Assembly: GCA_014650415.1 (NCBI GenBank)
Contig: BMUX01000015.1
Location: forward strand, 164,931 to 228,930
Source of the DNA: Streptomyces spiroverticillatus
GTDB taxonomy: Bacteria; Actinomycetota; Actinomycetes; Streptomycetales; Streptomycetaceae
DNA length: 64,000 nt
Direction: 5' to 3'
A program made the translations under genes and the position numbers. Below, one piece after another: positions 25,085-34,120 of the stretch. How positions within the stretch are numbered: the first letter of the stretch is position 1; the number at the start of each line of letters is the position of its first letter. A model generated the notes under the pieces. That model did not search any database. It was not told where the DNA came from and worked only from the letters and a program-made list of their open reading frames with translations.

Positions 25085-26296
25085 CTACGGGTTGTTCACC
25101 TGGAGGAGCCGGTTCGGGGAACCCAGCCCCGGGTCCTTCACCTTTCCCTTCACGGCCCGGTCCGTGAGCGCCTTGCTCACCTCGGCGGGCGAGGCCCACG
25201 CGTGGTCGGCGAGGTAGAGCGCCGCCGCGCCCGTGGCGTGCGGGGCGGCCATCGACGTACCGGAGGAGAGGCCCTTCGCGGTGTCGCTGGAACTCAGGGC
25301 GGAGACGATGTCGACCCCCGGGGCGAACAGGTCGACCCGGCTGCCCCAGTTGGAGAAGCTCGCCCTGCGGTCCTTGATGTCGGTGGCGCCGACCGTGATG
25401 CCCTCCGCGACCCGGCCCGGGGAGAACAGGCTCGCGGGCAGGGTGTCGTTGCCGGCCGCGAGGACGAAGGTCACCCCGGACCTGATCGCATTGCGGACGG
25501 CAGCGTCCAGCTGGAGGTTGGCCACGCCGCCCAGACTCATGTTCGCCACCGCGGGTTTCTTCGCGTTCTTGGCCACCCAGTCGATCCCGGCGATCACCGA
25601 CGCAGTCGTCCCACCCCCCTCCCCGTCCAGCACCCGCACACCCACCACTTCGGCCTTCTTCGCCACCCCGTACGTCTCTCCGACGGCCGTCGCGGCGACA
25701 TGCGTGCCGTGCCCGTTGGCGTCCTGGGCGACGGGATCGTCTTCCACGAAGTCCCACCCGCTGGAGGCGCGTCCGCCGAAGTCCTGGTGGGTGGTGCGCA
25801 GGCCCGAGTCGATGACGTACACGTGGACACCCGCACCGGCGCTCTCGGGCCAGGTGTACGACTTGTCCAGCGGAAGGTTGTCCTGGTCGATCCGGTCGAG
25901 CCCCCAGGACGGCGGATTCTTCTGCGTGTGCTTCAACGAGACGGTGGTGTCCTGCACCACGGAAGCCACCTTCGGATCCCCGGCCAGCTTCCTCGCCTGC
26001 GCCGAACTCACCTTCACCGCGTAGCCGTTGAGTGCACGGCTGTACGTGTGGCGGATTTTCGCCCCGTACTTCGCGGCGAGCTTCTTCCCCGCCTCGGAGG
26101 GTGCGGTGACCCCTCCCTTCAACGTGACGATGTAACTGTTTCCGACGGAACCGGCGGCCCCGGCCCCCAGTATTCGCCCCTCCGCCGCCGGAGCGGCGGC
26201 CTGAGCAGGCATGGTGATGGCCGAAACTCCCGCTGCCAGGGCGACGGCGACACAGCCTCCGGCCACTCGCATGCGGTGCTGTCGATGAGGTGCCAT
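25085..26296 (-). CDS. Secreted subtilisin-like serine protease (S8)
   Basis: This 403-residue exported protease has a signal peptide (RMRVAGGCVAVALAAGVSAITMPAQAAA) and an inhibitor I9 propeptide (about 50-125: NSYIVTLKGGV, YSRALNGYAVKVSSAQARKL). The proteinase-K-type catalytic domain carries Asp163 (YVIDSG), His196 (NGHGTHVAA) and Ser348 (SGTSMAAPHATG). No C-terminal P-domain or anchor is present, so the product should be released. It sits between glgE and the convergently oriented glgP region and has no obvious role in glucan metabolism. The ATG at 26296 has a pyrimidine-rich upstream stretch and only a weak purine run. Confidence 0.94.
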   Translation of the reverse strand: MAPHRQHRMRVAGGCVAVALAAGVSAITMPAQAAAPAAEGRILGAGAAGSVGNSYIVTLKGGVTAPSEAGKKLAAKYGAKIRHTYSRALNGYAVKVSSAQARKLAGDPKVASVVQDTTVSLKHTQKNPPSWGLDRIDQDNLPLDKSYTWPESAGAGVHVYVIDSGLRTTHQDFGGRASSGWDFVEDDPVAQDANGHGTHVAATAVGETYGVAKKAEVVGVRVLDGEGGGTTASVIAGIDWVAKNAKKPAVANMSLGGVANLQLDAAVRNAIRSGVTFVLAAGNDTLPASLFSPGRVAEGITVGATDIKDRRASFSNWGSRVDLFAPGVDIVSALSSSDTAKGLSSGTSMAAPHATGAAALYLADHAWASPAEVSKALTDRAVKGKVKDPGLGSPNRLLQVNNP

Positions 26297-26429
26297 GTGC
26301 GAGGTTTCCCCTCCTCAACCGAGCGCCCCGGACCCGGAATCCGCCCGGACCGCACTTGTCACCCTCTCGTGCGGTGTGAACCCCAACAACCCCCCCGGAG
26401 GGGGCGGAACCGGCCATATCGCGCGCCAT

Positions 26430-26590
26430 GCTTTCCGCGCCCCACAGGGGCGCGGGGAACTGCGCGAGCAACCACCCACCCAGCCGCGCGGCGAGCGCTT
26501 TAGGCGAAGGGGCGGGACCGGGGCGAATCCCGGGGGTCCGGGGGCAGCGCCCCCGGCACGAACAGCACCCCCCACCCACCCGCACCCACC
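26430..26590. repeat. Streptomyces dispersed intergenic repeat
   Basis: It carries three modules found elsewhere in this window: GGGGCGCGGGGAACTGCGCG (also 49700-49730 reversed, 60675-60695), a TTTAGGCGAAGGGGCGG block (also 9930, 10069, 49640, 60745), and a GGTCCGGGGGCAGCGCCCCC hairpin (also 60805-60825). It lies in the 403-bp spacer between the protease and glgP. No coding potential is seen in that spacer. Confidence 0.75.
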
Positions 26591-26699
26591 ACGCGCCATG
26601 GAGGCCACCGGCCACCCGGGCTTACCGTCAAAAGGAATGCCCCCGCGCGCCCCCGTGGCGCGCCCACCCGGAACCCGACCCCCCTGCAAAGGTGGCCCC

Positions 26700-29339
26700 G
26701 TGAAGGCAATCCGTCGGTTCACCGTGCGTCCCGTCCTCCCCGACCCCCTCCGCCCGCTCAGCGACCTCGCCCGCAACCTCCGCTGGTCCTGGCATACCGA
26801 CACCCGGGAGCTGTTCCAGTCCATCGACCCGGACGGCTGGCACGCCTCCGCCGAGGACCCGGTACGCCTCCTGGGCACCGTCTCCGCCGAACGCCTCGCC
26901 GCCCTGGCCCAGGACCGCCGCTTCCTGCGCAGGCTCCAGGCCGTCGCCGACGACCTCGCCGACTACCTGGGCGGACGCCGCTGGTACCAGAACCAGCAGA
27001 ACCGGCAAGGCACCGAACCCCCCACCGCCATTGCCTACTTCTCCCCGGAGTTCGGCGTCACCGCCGCCCTCCCCCAGTACTCCGGCGGCCTCGGCATCCT
27101 CGCCGGCGACCACCTCAAGGCCGCCAGCGACCTCGGCGTCCCCCTGATCGGCGTCGGCCTCCTCTACCGGCACGGCTACTTCCGCCAGTCCCTCTCCCGG
27201 GACGGCTGGCAGCAGGAGCACTACCCGGTCCTCGACCCGAACGAGCTCCCCGTATCCCTCCTCCGCGAGGCCGACGGCACCCCCTGCCGGATCTCCCTGG
27301 CCCTGCCCGGCGGCCGCTCCCTGCACGCCAACATCTGGCAGGCCCACGTCGGCCGCGTCCCCCTCCTGATGCTGGACTCGGACGTCGAGGAGAACGGCCC
27401 CGGCGAACGCGACGTCACCGACCGCCTCTACGGCGGCGGCAGCGAGCACCGCCTCCTCCAGGAGATGCTGCTCGGCATCGGCGGTGTCCGCGCGGTCCGC
27501 TCGTACTGCCGGCTCACCCACCACCCCGAACCCGAGGTCTTCCACACCAACGAGGGCCACGCGGGCTTCCTCGGCCTGGAACGCATCCGCGAACTCGGCA
27601 CACAGGGACTCGACTTCGACTCCGCCCTGGAATCCGTCCGGGCCGGCACCCTCTTCACCACCCACACCCCCGTCCCCGCCGGAATCGACCGCTTCGACCG
27701 CGAACTCGTCGCCCGCCACTTCGGCCACGACGGCGAACTCCCCGGCGTCGACGTCGAACGCGTCCTGGCGCTCGGCATGGAGACCTACCCCGGCGGCGAG
27801 CCCAACCTCTTCAACATGGCCGTGATGGGCCTGCGCCTGGCCCAGCGCGCCAACGGCGTCTCCACCCTGCACGGCTCGGTGAGCCGGGGCATGTTCGCCG
27901 GGCTGTGGCCGGGCTTCGACCCCGACGAGGTACCGATCACCTCCGTCACCAACGGCGTCCACGCCCCCACCTGGGTCGCCCCCGAGGTCGTACGCCTCGG
28001 CGCCCAGCAGATCGGCGCGGGCCGCACGGAGGACGCCCTGTCCGTCGGCGGCTCCCCGCGCTGGGACGCCGTCGCCGACATCGGCGACGCGGAGATCTGG
28101 GACCTGCGCCGCACGCTGCGCGAGAACCTGGTCCACGAGGTGCGGGGCCGCCTGCGCGCCTCCTGGCTCCAGCGCGGCGCGGTCGACGCCGAACTCGGCT
28201 GGATCGACGGGGTGTTGGACCCCGACGTCCTCACCATCGGCTTCGCCCGCCGCGTCCCCTCGTACAAGCGCCTGACCCTGATGCTCCGCGACCGCGACCG
28301 CCTGATGGAACTCCTCCTGCACCCCGAGCGCCCCATCCAGATCGTCGTCGCGGGCAAGGCGCACCCCGCCGACGACGGCGGAAAACGCTTGGTCCAGGAA
28401 CTGGTGCGGTTCGCCGACGACCCCCGGGTCAGGCACCGCATCGTCTTCCTCCCCGACTACGGCATGCGCATGGCGCAGAAGCTCTACCCGGGCTGCGACG
28501 TCTGGCTCAACAACCCGCTGCGCCCCCTGGAGGCGTGCGGCACCAGCGGAATGAAGGCCGCCCTCAACGGCTGTCTCAACCTCTCCGTCCTGGACGGCTG
28601 GTGGGACGAGTGGTTCGAGCCGGACTTCGGCTGGGCGATCCCGACCGCCGACGGCGCGGCCGCCGACGAGGACCGCCGCGACGACCTCGAAGCCAACGCC
28701 CTCTACGAGCTGATCGAACAGCGCGTCGCCCCCCGCTTCTACGAGAAGGGCCGGGCCCAGCTCCCCGACCGCTGGATCCAGATGGTCCGCCAGACACTCG
28801 TCACCCTCGGCCCGAAGGTGCTCGCCGGGCGGATGGTGCGCGAGTACGTGGAGCGGCTGTACGCACCGGCCGCGCTCGCCCACCGGGCGCTCGGCCCGTC
28901 CACCGCACGGGAGTTGGCGGCCTGGAAGTCCCGGGTGCGCGCGGCCTGGCCGGGCGTGGCGGTCGACCACGTGGAGGCGGTCGCCGCCACCGCCGTCAAC
29001 GGCACCGCCGAACTGGGATCGACCCTGTCCCTGCGCGTACGGGCCGGGCTCGGCGACCTCGGGCCCGAGGACGTGGAGGTGCAGGCGGTCGCGGGACGCG
29101 TCGACTCCGAGGACCGGATCACCGGCGCACAGACCTTCCCGCTGAAGCCCGCATCCGGCCCCGACCTGGAGGGCCGCTGGACGTACGAGGGCCCGCTCGC
29201 CCTCGACCGGACGGGCCCGTACGGCTACACGGTCCGGGTGCTGCCCGCCCACCGGCTGCTGGCGAGCGGCGCGGACCTGGGGCTGGTGGCTCTTCCGACC
29301 GAGGCGACGGGGGAGGGAGCCGGGGTACTCATGCGCTAG
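26700..29339 (+). CDS. glgP: Alpha-glucan (glycogen) phosphorylase
   Basis: Phosphorolyses alpha-1,4-glucan to glucose-1-phosphate (GT35, PLP-dependent). It has 879 residues from the GTG at 26700, with AAAGGTGG upstream. This is the actinobacterial form with an N-terminal DUF3417 module (PLRPLSDLARNLRWSWHTDT). Key motifs are AYFSPEFGV, YSGGLGILAGDHLKAASDLG, VFHTNEGHAGFL, GFARRVPSYKR, and the PLP site EACGTSGMKAALNG with Lys619. The last 130 residues form a beta-rich tail. It is the degradative partner of the neighbouring GlgE pathway. It ends exactly adjacent (no gap) to the stop of the minus-strand sensor kinase. Confidence 0.95.
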   Translation: MKAIRRFTVRPVLPDPLRPLSDLARNLRWSWHTDTRELFQSIDPDGWHASAEDPVRLLGTVSAERLAALAQDRRFLRRLQAVADDLADYLGGRRWYQNQQNRQGTEPPTAIAYFSPEFGVTAALPQYSGGLGILAGDHLKAASDLGVPLIGVGLLYRHGYFRQSLSRDGWQQEHYPVLDPNELPVSLLREADGTPCRISLALPGGRSLHANIWQAHVGRVPLLMLDSDVEENGPGERDVTDRLYGGGSEHRLLQEMLLGIGGVRAVRSYCRLTHHPEPEVFHTNEGHAGFLGLERIRELGTQGLDFDSALESVRAGTLFTTHTPVPAGIDRFDRELVARHFGHDGELPGVDVERVLALGMETYPGGEPNLFNMAVMGLRLAQRANGVSTLHGSVSRGMFAGLWPGFDPDEVPITSVTNGVHAPTWVAPEVVRLGAQQIGAGRTEDALSVGGSPRWDAVADIGDAEIWDLRRTLRENLVHEVRGRLRASWLQRGAVDAELGWIDGVLDPDVLTIGFARRVPSYKRLTLMLRDRDRLMELLLHPERPIQIVVAGKAHPADDGGKRLVQELVRFADDPRVRHRIVFLPDYGMRMAQKLYPGCDVWLNNPLRPLEACGTSGMKAALNGCLNLSVLDGWWDEWFEPDFGWAIPTADGAAADEDRRDDLEANALYELIEQRVAPRFYEKGRAQLPDRWIQMVRQTLVTLGPKVLAGRMVREYVERLYAPAALAHRALGPSTARELAAWKSRVRAAWPGVAVDHVEAVAATAVNGTAELGSTLSLRVRAGLGDLGPEDVEVQAVAGRVDSEDRITGAQTFPLKPASGPDLEGRWTYEGPLALDRTGPYGYTVRVLPAHRLLASGADLGLVALPTEATGEGAGVLMR

Positions 29340-30917
29340 CTACCGCAGCTCTTCGTTCGGTACGTCGTCGACGAGGTCCTTCGCGGCGAGCGTCCCGTTC
29401 GTGAAGCACAGCCGGTAGACGGGAGTCGTCTCGAACCGGTCCGTGCGGAAGTACGTGCAGGTGTCGGTTCCGGCGGGTTCGGGGCCGACACCTGCGGGCG
29501 GTCCGTCCAGCGGGTGGTCCGGGAGGAGCTCCCCCAGCGCCTCCCGCCTCTCTCCGAGGTGTACGCGGTCGAACTGGTCTCGGGTGAGCACCGACCGCGA
29601 CGCCCCGTACTCCTGGTACGCGAGCATCAGCGCCCCGAGTGCGGCGACCACCGCCGCCGGAGCCACGATTGCCTGCACAAGCCCCCGCCGCACCTGGAGC
29701 CGGGCCCGGCTCAACTCCCTCTCCGCAACCGGCGCTTGAGGGGTGCGCGGCACCGGGATCCCCGCGAGCGGCAGATGCGCGGCGACCGCGAAGCCGCCGT
29801 CCGGAGTGGGGCCGTGGGTGAGGGTGCCGCCCGCGAGGCGGACGCGCTCGTCCAGGCCCACCAGACCGGTGCCGCCCGACGCGAGGCCGGGGGAGGGGGC
29901 GGCGCCCGGAGGGGCGGGGTGAGTGACGGTCACCGAGAGGGCCTGCGCCTTGGCATCCCGTACGATCCGCATCCGTACCGGAGCACCCGGCGCATGCTTG
30001 GTGGCATTCGTCAGGGCCTCTTGGGCGACCCGGTGCGCGGCCCGCGCGACCATGTCGGGGACCGCCAACTCCGGCCCCTCCTCGAGCAGTTCCACGCTCA
30101 GCCCCGAATCCTCCGCCCGCCGCACCAGCTCCGTGACCGTCTCGCCGGCCGGTGTCGTCGGCGCGCCCTCGCCGTCCTCGCGCAGGACGCCCACGATGTC
30201 GCGCAGACGGGCGGTGGCGTCGGCGGCGGCGAGACGCAGCTCACCTGCGGCGCGCTGTTCGGCGGGCGGGAGGTGGCGGTTGACCTCCAGGGCGGCGGCC
30301 CGTACCGCGATCAGGGAGAGCTCGTGGCCGAGGGAGTCGTGCATGTCGCCCGCGATGCGGGAGCGCTCGCGCAGCCGCTCCCGGTCGGCGACGGCCCGCT
30401 GTTCGCGCTCCATCCGGTCCGCCAACTCCCACCCGTTGGCGACCAGTTGGGCATAGCGGCGGACGTAGCGGCCGATCAGCCACGGCACCACGACCTGGAG
30501 CAGCAGCGAGGTCAGCTGGGCGAACCACACCCACAACTTGTCGTCGTACGTCAGGCTCAGCGCGAGCCCCGCCGCCGCGTAGGCGGCGAAGACCAGCACG
30601 GCGGGCCGCACCCGGGCGTCGTGGCGGCCCGCGAGGAAGGCGAAGAGGCACATCGCGACGGTGTACGACGGGGTGAACAGCTCCGGGCTGCGCAGGGCAC
30701 TGCACGCCACCGTCACCGTCAGCGAGACCAGCGGCGCGCGGCGGCACAGCAGGACACCGAGGCCGAGCGCTGCGACCCCGGCGGCCATCCGGGGCCAGGA
30801 CCCGCCGTCGTTGGGGTCCTCCTTCATCGTGACGAAGAAGCTCAGGCAGACCCACAGGGCGAGGTCGAGCAGCAGGGCGCGGCGGGAGTCGCGGCGCAGG
30901 GCGGATATGACGTGCAT
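29340..30917 (-). CDS. NarL-type sensor histidine kinase with extra TM and BamE-like C-terminal domain
   Basis: This 525-residue membrane kinase has about five N-terminal membrane helices (to residue 160), a HisKA_3 dimerisation helix with His193 (RIAGDMHDSLGHELSLI), and an HATPase domain (HRVAQEALTNATKHAPGAP; GGTGLVGLDERV). Unusually the chain continues past the ATPase into another membrane helix (about 410-430, GLVQAIVAPAAVVAALGALMLAY). An extracellular tail of about 95 residues follows: DQFDRVHLGERREALGELLP, a conserved-looking CTYFRT and VYRLCFTNGTLAAKDLV. That pattern resembles SmpA/BamE folds. No response regulator is adjacent. The ATG is only 12 bp from a strong terminator, so the promoter is unclear. 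Confidence 0.85.
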   Translation of the reverse strand: MHVISALRRDSRRALLLDLALWVCLSFFVTMKEDPNDGGSWPRMAAGVAALGLGVLLCRRAPLVSLTVTVACSALRSPELFTPSYTVAMCLFAFLAGRHDARVRPAVLVFAAYAAAGLALSLTYDDKLWVWFAQLTSLLLQVVVPWLIGRYVRRYAQLVANGWELADRMEREQRAVADRERLRERSRIAGDMHDSLGHELSLIAVRAAALEVNRHLPPAEQRAAGELRLAAADATARLRDIVGVLREDGEGAPTTPAGETVTELVRRAEDSGLSVELLEEGPELAVPDMVARAAHRVAQEALTNATKHAPGAPVRMRIVRDAKAQALSVTVTHPAPPGAAPSPGLASGGTGLVGLDERVRLAGGTLTHGPTPDGGFAVAAHLPLAGIPVPRTPQAPVAERELSRARLQVRRGLVQAIVAPAAVVAALGALMLAYQEYGASRSVLTRDQFDRVHLGERREALGELLPDHPLDGPPAGVGPEPAGTDTCTYFRTDRFETTPVYRLCFTNGTLAAKDLVDDVPNEELR

Positions 30918-30929
30918 GGGGAGAACGTA

Positions 30930-30967
30930 AGTGGTGCCCGGGACCGCCGACGGTCCCGGGCACCACT
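30930..30967 (-). terminator. Perfect 17-bp hairpin terminator
   Basis: The arms 30930-30946 and 30951-30967 are fully complementary around the tetraloop CCGA. It lies 32 bp after the stop of the M4 protease and 12 bp before the ATG of the sensor kinase on the same strand. It would strongly limit read-through into the kinase. Confidence 0.9.
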
Positions 30968-30999
30968 GTCATGTCGTACGAGAGCCTGCCTTCAGCCGG

Positions 31000-33015
31000 T
31001 CAGAAGGTCAGCTTCCAGCTGTTGATGTAGCCGACGTCCTGGGACGCCTTGTCCTGGACGCGGAGCTTCCAGGTGCCGTTGGCGACCTCGGAGGAGGCGT
31101 TCACGGTGTAGGACTTGACCAGGTTGTCCGCGCTGCCGCCGGACCGGTTGTGCAGGTTGTAGACCGAGCCGTCCGGCGCGATCAGGTCGACCACCAGGTC
31201 GCCGATGTAGGTGTGGACGATGTTCACGTCGACCTTGAGGGTCGACGGGGCGTTGCCGGTGACGCCGGTGACGGTCACCGGGGAGGTGCCGGTGCCGTTG
31301 TCCGGCACGGTGACGTCAGCGGTGTTCTCGAAGACCTTGCCGGTCGGCGGGTTGCCGTCGTCCGGACGGCTGCCGACGTTGATCGCGGCCCAGGCGTGCT
31401 CGACGCCCTTGACCTCCGGGCTGCCCGCGCCGTACAGCTCGGTCGCCGCGGCCACCGTACCGACGCGCGCGTTGGCGTAGTTGGTGTTCGCCGTGAACTT
31501 CGTGGTCAGCGCGCGGAACCAGATCTTCTCGGCCTTGTCGCGGCCGATGCCGACGACCGGCTTGCCGTCGGAGGTCGGCGAGTCGTACGAGGTGCCGTTG
31601 ATGACCTTCGCGCCGCTGCCCTCGGACAGCAGGTAGAAGAAGTGGTTGGCCGGGCCCGAGGAGTAGTGGACGTCGATGTTGCCGATGCCCGAGTACCAGG
31701 CGTCCTTCGACGCGCCGTCCTTGGACGGCTTGTCCATGTAGCGCAGCGGGGTGCCGTTGCCGTTGATGTCGATCTTCTCGCCGACCAGGTAGTCGCCCTT
31801 GTCGGTGGCGTTGTTGGCGTTGAACTCGACGGCCGCCGCGAAGATGTCGGAGGTCGCCTCGTTCAGGCCGCCGGACTCGCCGGAGTAGACCAGCTTGGCG
31901 GTGACCGAGGTGACGCCGTGCGTCATCTCGTGCGCGGCCACGTCGATCGAGGTCAGCGGCTTGTTGTTGCCCTGGCCGTCGCCGTAGGTCATGCAGAAGC
32001 AGGAGTCCTGCCAGAAGGCGTTGACGTACGCGTTGCCGTAGTGGACCCGGGAGTACGCGCCGACGCCGTCACCGCGGATGCCGGTGCGGCCATGCACGTT
32101 CTTGTAGTAGTCCCAGGTGAGACCCGCGCCGTAGGCGGCGTCCGCGCCGGCCGTCTCACGGTTCGACGGCAGTCCGTTGCCCCAGGTGTCGTCCGGGCCG
32201 GAGAAGAGGGTGCCGGTGCCCGAGGAGCCGCCGTTGAGGTCGTACGTCTTGTGGTTGCCGCGCCCGCCGTCGGTGAGGTTGTACGTCGAACCCGACTGGG
32301 TCGATCCGACCGTCACCTGGCCGCTGTACTGGGTGTTGCCGACACCGTTCTCGACGGCCTGCCACTCGTACAGCTTGGCGCCCGTGGCCGCGTCGGTGAC
32401 GACGTGCAGCTCGTTGGGGGTGCCGTCGTGCTGGAACCCGCCGACGACGGTCTCGAACGCGAGGACCGGCGAGCCGGAGCCCATCCACACCACCTGGCGG
32501 GGGGCGATCGACGCCTTCGTCTTGTCGGAGCCCTCCGCCTTCGCGAGGCCGAGTGCCTGCTTCTCGGCGGCCGCGGGGGCGATCTTCGGGGCCGCGGCGA
32601 TGCCCTGGAGCTTCGCCGTGGTGGAGCGGGAGACGCCCTGGGTGGCGGCGGACTTGTCCTTCTTGACGACCAGGTCGCCACCGAGGACGGGAAGGCCGTC
32701 GTAGGTGCGCTCGTAGCGGGTGTGGGTGGTGCCGTCCACATCCTGCTGCACATCGCGGACGACGAGCGCCTCCTTCGCGCCGAGGCCGAGCTCCTTGGCG
32801 GTGGCCGCCTTGGTCTCGTTCGCCTTGGCGAGCAGGGCGGCACGCTGCGCCGGGGTGAGCTTCGCCGGCTGCGCCCCCGGGTTGGGCTTGGCGGCGGCGG
32901 GGGCGGCCTGCGCGTTGTCGGCGCTGGCGGAACCCGTCTGCATGCCGACGAGCAGGGCTGCGGCGGCGAGCAGTGCGCCGGTGGCCGTGGCGCGCTTGCG
33001 GTGCGTGGATCTCAC
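31000..33015 (-). CDS. Secreted M4 neutral metalloprotease (thermolysin family)
   Basis: This 671-residue exported zinc protease has a signal peptide (ATGALLAAAALLVGMQTGSASA), FTP and PepSY propeptide domains (to about 200), and the M4 catalytic domain. Zinc ligands are His362 and His366 in HEMTH with catalytic Glu363, and Glu386 in GGLNEATSD (the +20 spacing of thermolysin). NIDVHYSSGPANH carries the catalytic His. A C-terminal proprotein-convertase P domain (about 560-671, VTGNAPSTLKVDVNIVHTYIGDL) is appended, common in Streptomyces proteases. The GTG at 33015 has AAGGAG upstream. Its transcript ends at the hairpin 30930-30967. Confidence 0.96.
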   Translation of the reverse strand: MRSTHRKRATATGALLAAAALLVGMQTGSASADNAQAAPAAAKPNPGAQPAKLTPAQRAALLAKANETKAATAKELGLGAKEALVVRDVQQDVDGTTHTRYERTYDGLPVLGGDLVVKKDKSAATQGVSRSTTAKLQGIAAAPKIAPAAAEKQALGLAKAEGSDKTKASIAPRQVVWMGSGSPVLAFETVVGGFQHDGTPNELHVVTDAATGAKLYEWQAVENGVGNTQYSGQVTVGSTQSGSTYNLTDGGRGNHKTYDLNGGSSGTGTLFSGPDDTWGNGLPSNRETAGADAAYGAGLTWDYYKNVHGRTGIRGDGVGAYSRVHYGNAYVNAFWQDSCFCMTYGDGQGNNKPLTSIDVAAHEMTHGVTSVTAKLVYSGESGGLNEATSDIFAAAVEFNANNATDKGDYLVGEKIDINGNGTPLRYMDKPSKDGASKDAWYSGIGNIDVHYSSGPANHFFYLLSEGSGAKVINGTSYDSPTSDGKPVVGIGRDKAEKIWFRALTTKFTANTNYANARVGTVAAATELYGAGSPEVKGVEHAWAAINVGSRPDDGNPPTGKVFENTADVTVPDNGTGTSPVTVTGVTGNAPSTLKVDVNIVHTYIGDLVVDLIAPDGSVYNLHNRSGGSADNLVKSYTVNASSEVANGTWKLRVQDKASQDVGYINSWKLTF

Positions 33016-33518
33016 GCGGACTCCTTCTGCGAGGGGGGTACCGGACGGCTGGGTGAGGCCGGCCGGGCAGTGCGTGCAGAGCAGGCAGAGCAGTGGTGCG
33101 TGGGGAAGCGGTGGTGCGTTGGAACGTCGGAAGAGTGGCAGCCGGACCGGGGTTGTGTCAGGACCGCGTCAACAACTTGGCCGGAAGCGGTTCGTTGCCC
33201 GCAAGGTCATGTTCGGTATCCGGATCGTTTGCCTGTGCGTAAGGAATGCGTCAGTGCGGCTGCGTAGGCGCTCGTACGGATGCGGGGTGCGCTGCCATCG
33301 CAAACGGGGCGGGGGGCGGGGGCGCGTCCGGGCCCGCGGAAGGGACGCCTCCACGGGAGGGTCGCGACTTCCCCGCATGGCTGAAATCTTGTGCCGGGTG
33401 AGGCCAATTATGTTGCAGGCGTGTGAAGTTGAGGGTGCGGCACGACCATACCCGGGTTGTTGTGGGGGCCACGTGGAGGGGTCCCCCTCGCCCTTTGGGG
33501 GGCGAGGGGAGGTGCTTC
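33016..33518. other. 503-bp spacer with protease promoter region and a terminator
   Basis: No supported gene. The half next to the protease (33016-33250) should contain its promoter; a minus-strand TTGACG is visible (complement near 33165) but no good -10 was found. At the far end lies the hairpin of the next gene (33484-33509). The central part is G-rich and shows no repeats shared with other spacers. Confidence 0.55.
33484..33509 (-). terminator. Hairpin terminator after the FMN reductase gene
   Basis: CCCCTCGCCC (33484-33493) pairs with GGGCGAGGGG (33500-33509) around a 6-nt loop. It starts 9 bp beyond the reductase stop in its direction of transcription. Confidence 0.8.
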
Positions 33519-34091
33519 TCAGGCGCCGGCCCGCACCCCCGCCCCCTCCAGGGCCAGTTCCGCGACCCCGGCGAGTACGGCCTGGGCCCCCGCCGTGAAC
33601 TCCGGTGTCGCGTGGAAGGCGCCGTCCGACACCAGGTCCTCGATGCCCGGCACGGACAGCGTCGGCGTTGCCGGGCGCAGGCCCACCCGGTCCAGGACCG
33701 GCCGGAGCATCTCGATCGCCGGAGCGCCCCCGGAGGGCCCCGCGCTGTAGCTGATCAGGCCGACCGGCTTGTCCTGCCATTCGGCGTAGAGGGAGTCGAT
33801 CGCGTTCTTGAGCGGCGCGGTGAAGCCGCCGTTGTACATCGGCAGGACGAAGACGAAGGCGTCGGCGGGGAAGATCAGCTCGCTCCAGGCCCGGGTGTGC
33901 GGATGCGCGTACCGACCCGTCGACGGGTACTCCGGCTCGTCCAGGAAGGGCAGCGCCACCTCCGCGAGGTCGACCGTCGTCACCTCGAACTCGGTCCGGG
34001 CCGCGGCGAGTTCCGCGATCCACCGGGCCAGCGGCCTCCCGGACGAGGTGGGGCGGGTGCTTGCGGACAGGACGTACAGGCGAGAAGGCAT
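33519..34091 (-). CDS. NADPH-dependent FMN reductase / flavodoxin-fold oxidoreductase
   Basis: This 190-residue flavodoxin-fold protein of the FMN_red family (azoreductase or quinone reductase type) begins MPSRLYVLSASTRPTSSG, whose Ser/Thr-rich loop binds the FMN phosphate. The second signature is LPMYNGGFTAPLKNAIDSLY, followed by YSAGPSGGAPA. The ATG at 34091 has AAAGGA 10 bp upstream. It is 29 bp downstream of the yczE-like gene, on the same strand, so both are probably driven from the MarR-controlled divergent promoter. A two-electron reduction of quinones or nitro compounds is the likely role; the substrate is unknown. Confidence 0.88.
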   Translation of the reverse strand: MPSRLYVLSASTRPTSSGRPLARWIAELAAARTEFEVTTVDLAEVALPFLDEPEYPSTGRYAHPHTRAWSELIFPADAFVFVLPMYNGGFTAPLKNAIDSLYAEWQDKPVGLISYSAGPSGGAPAIEMLRPVLDRVGLRPATPTLSVPGIEDLVSDGAFHATPEFTAGAQAVLAGVAELALEGAGVRAGA

Positions 34092-34120
34092 GGGGGGGAA
34101 TCCTTTGTGGAAGAGCGAAA

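Noticed and set aside
26297..26699. N-terminal extension of glycogen phosphorylase to 26295
   Set aside because: The open frame passes through a dispersed intergenic repeat; the GTG at 26700 has a good ribosome site and begins at the family N-terminus.
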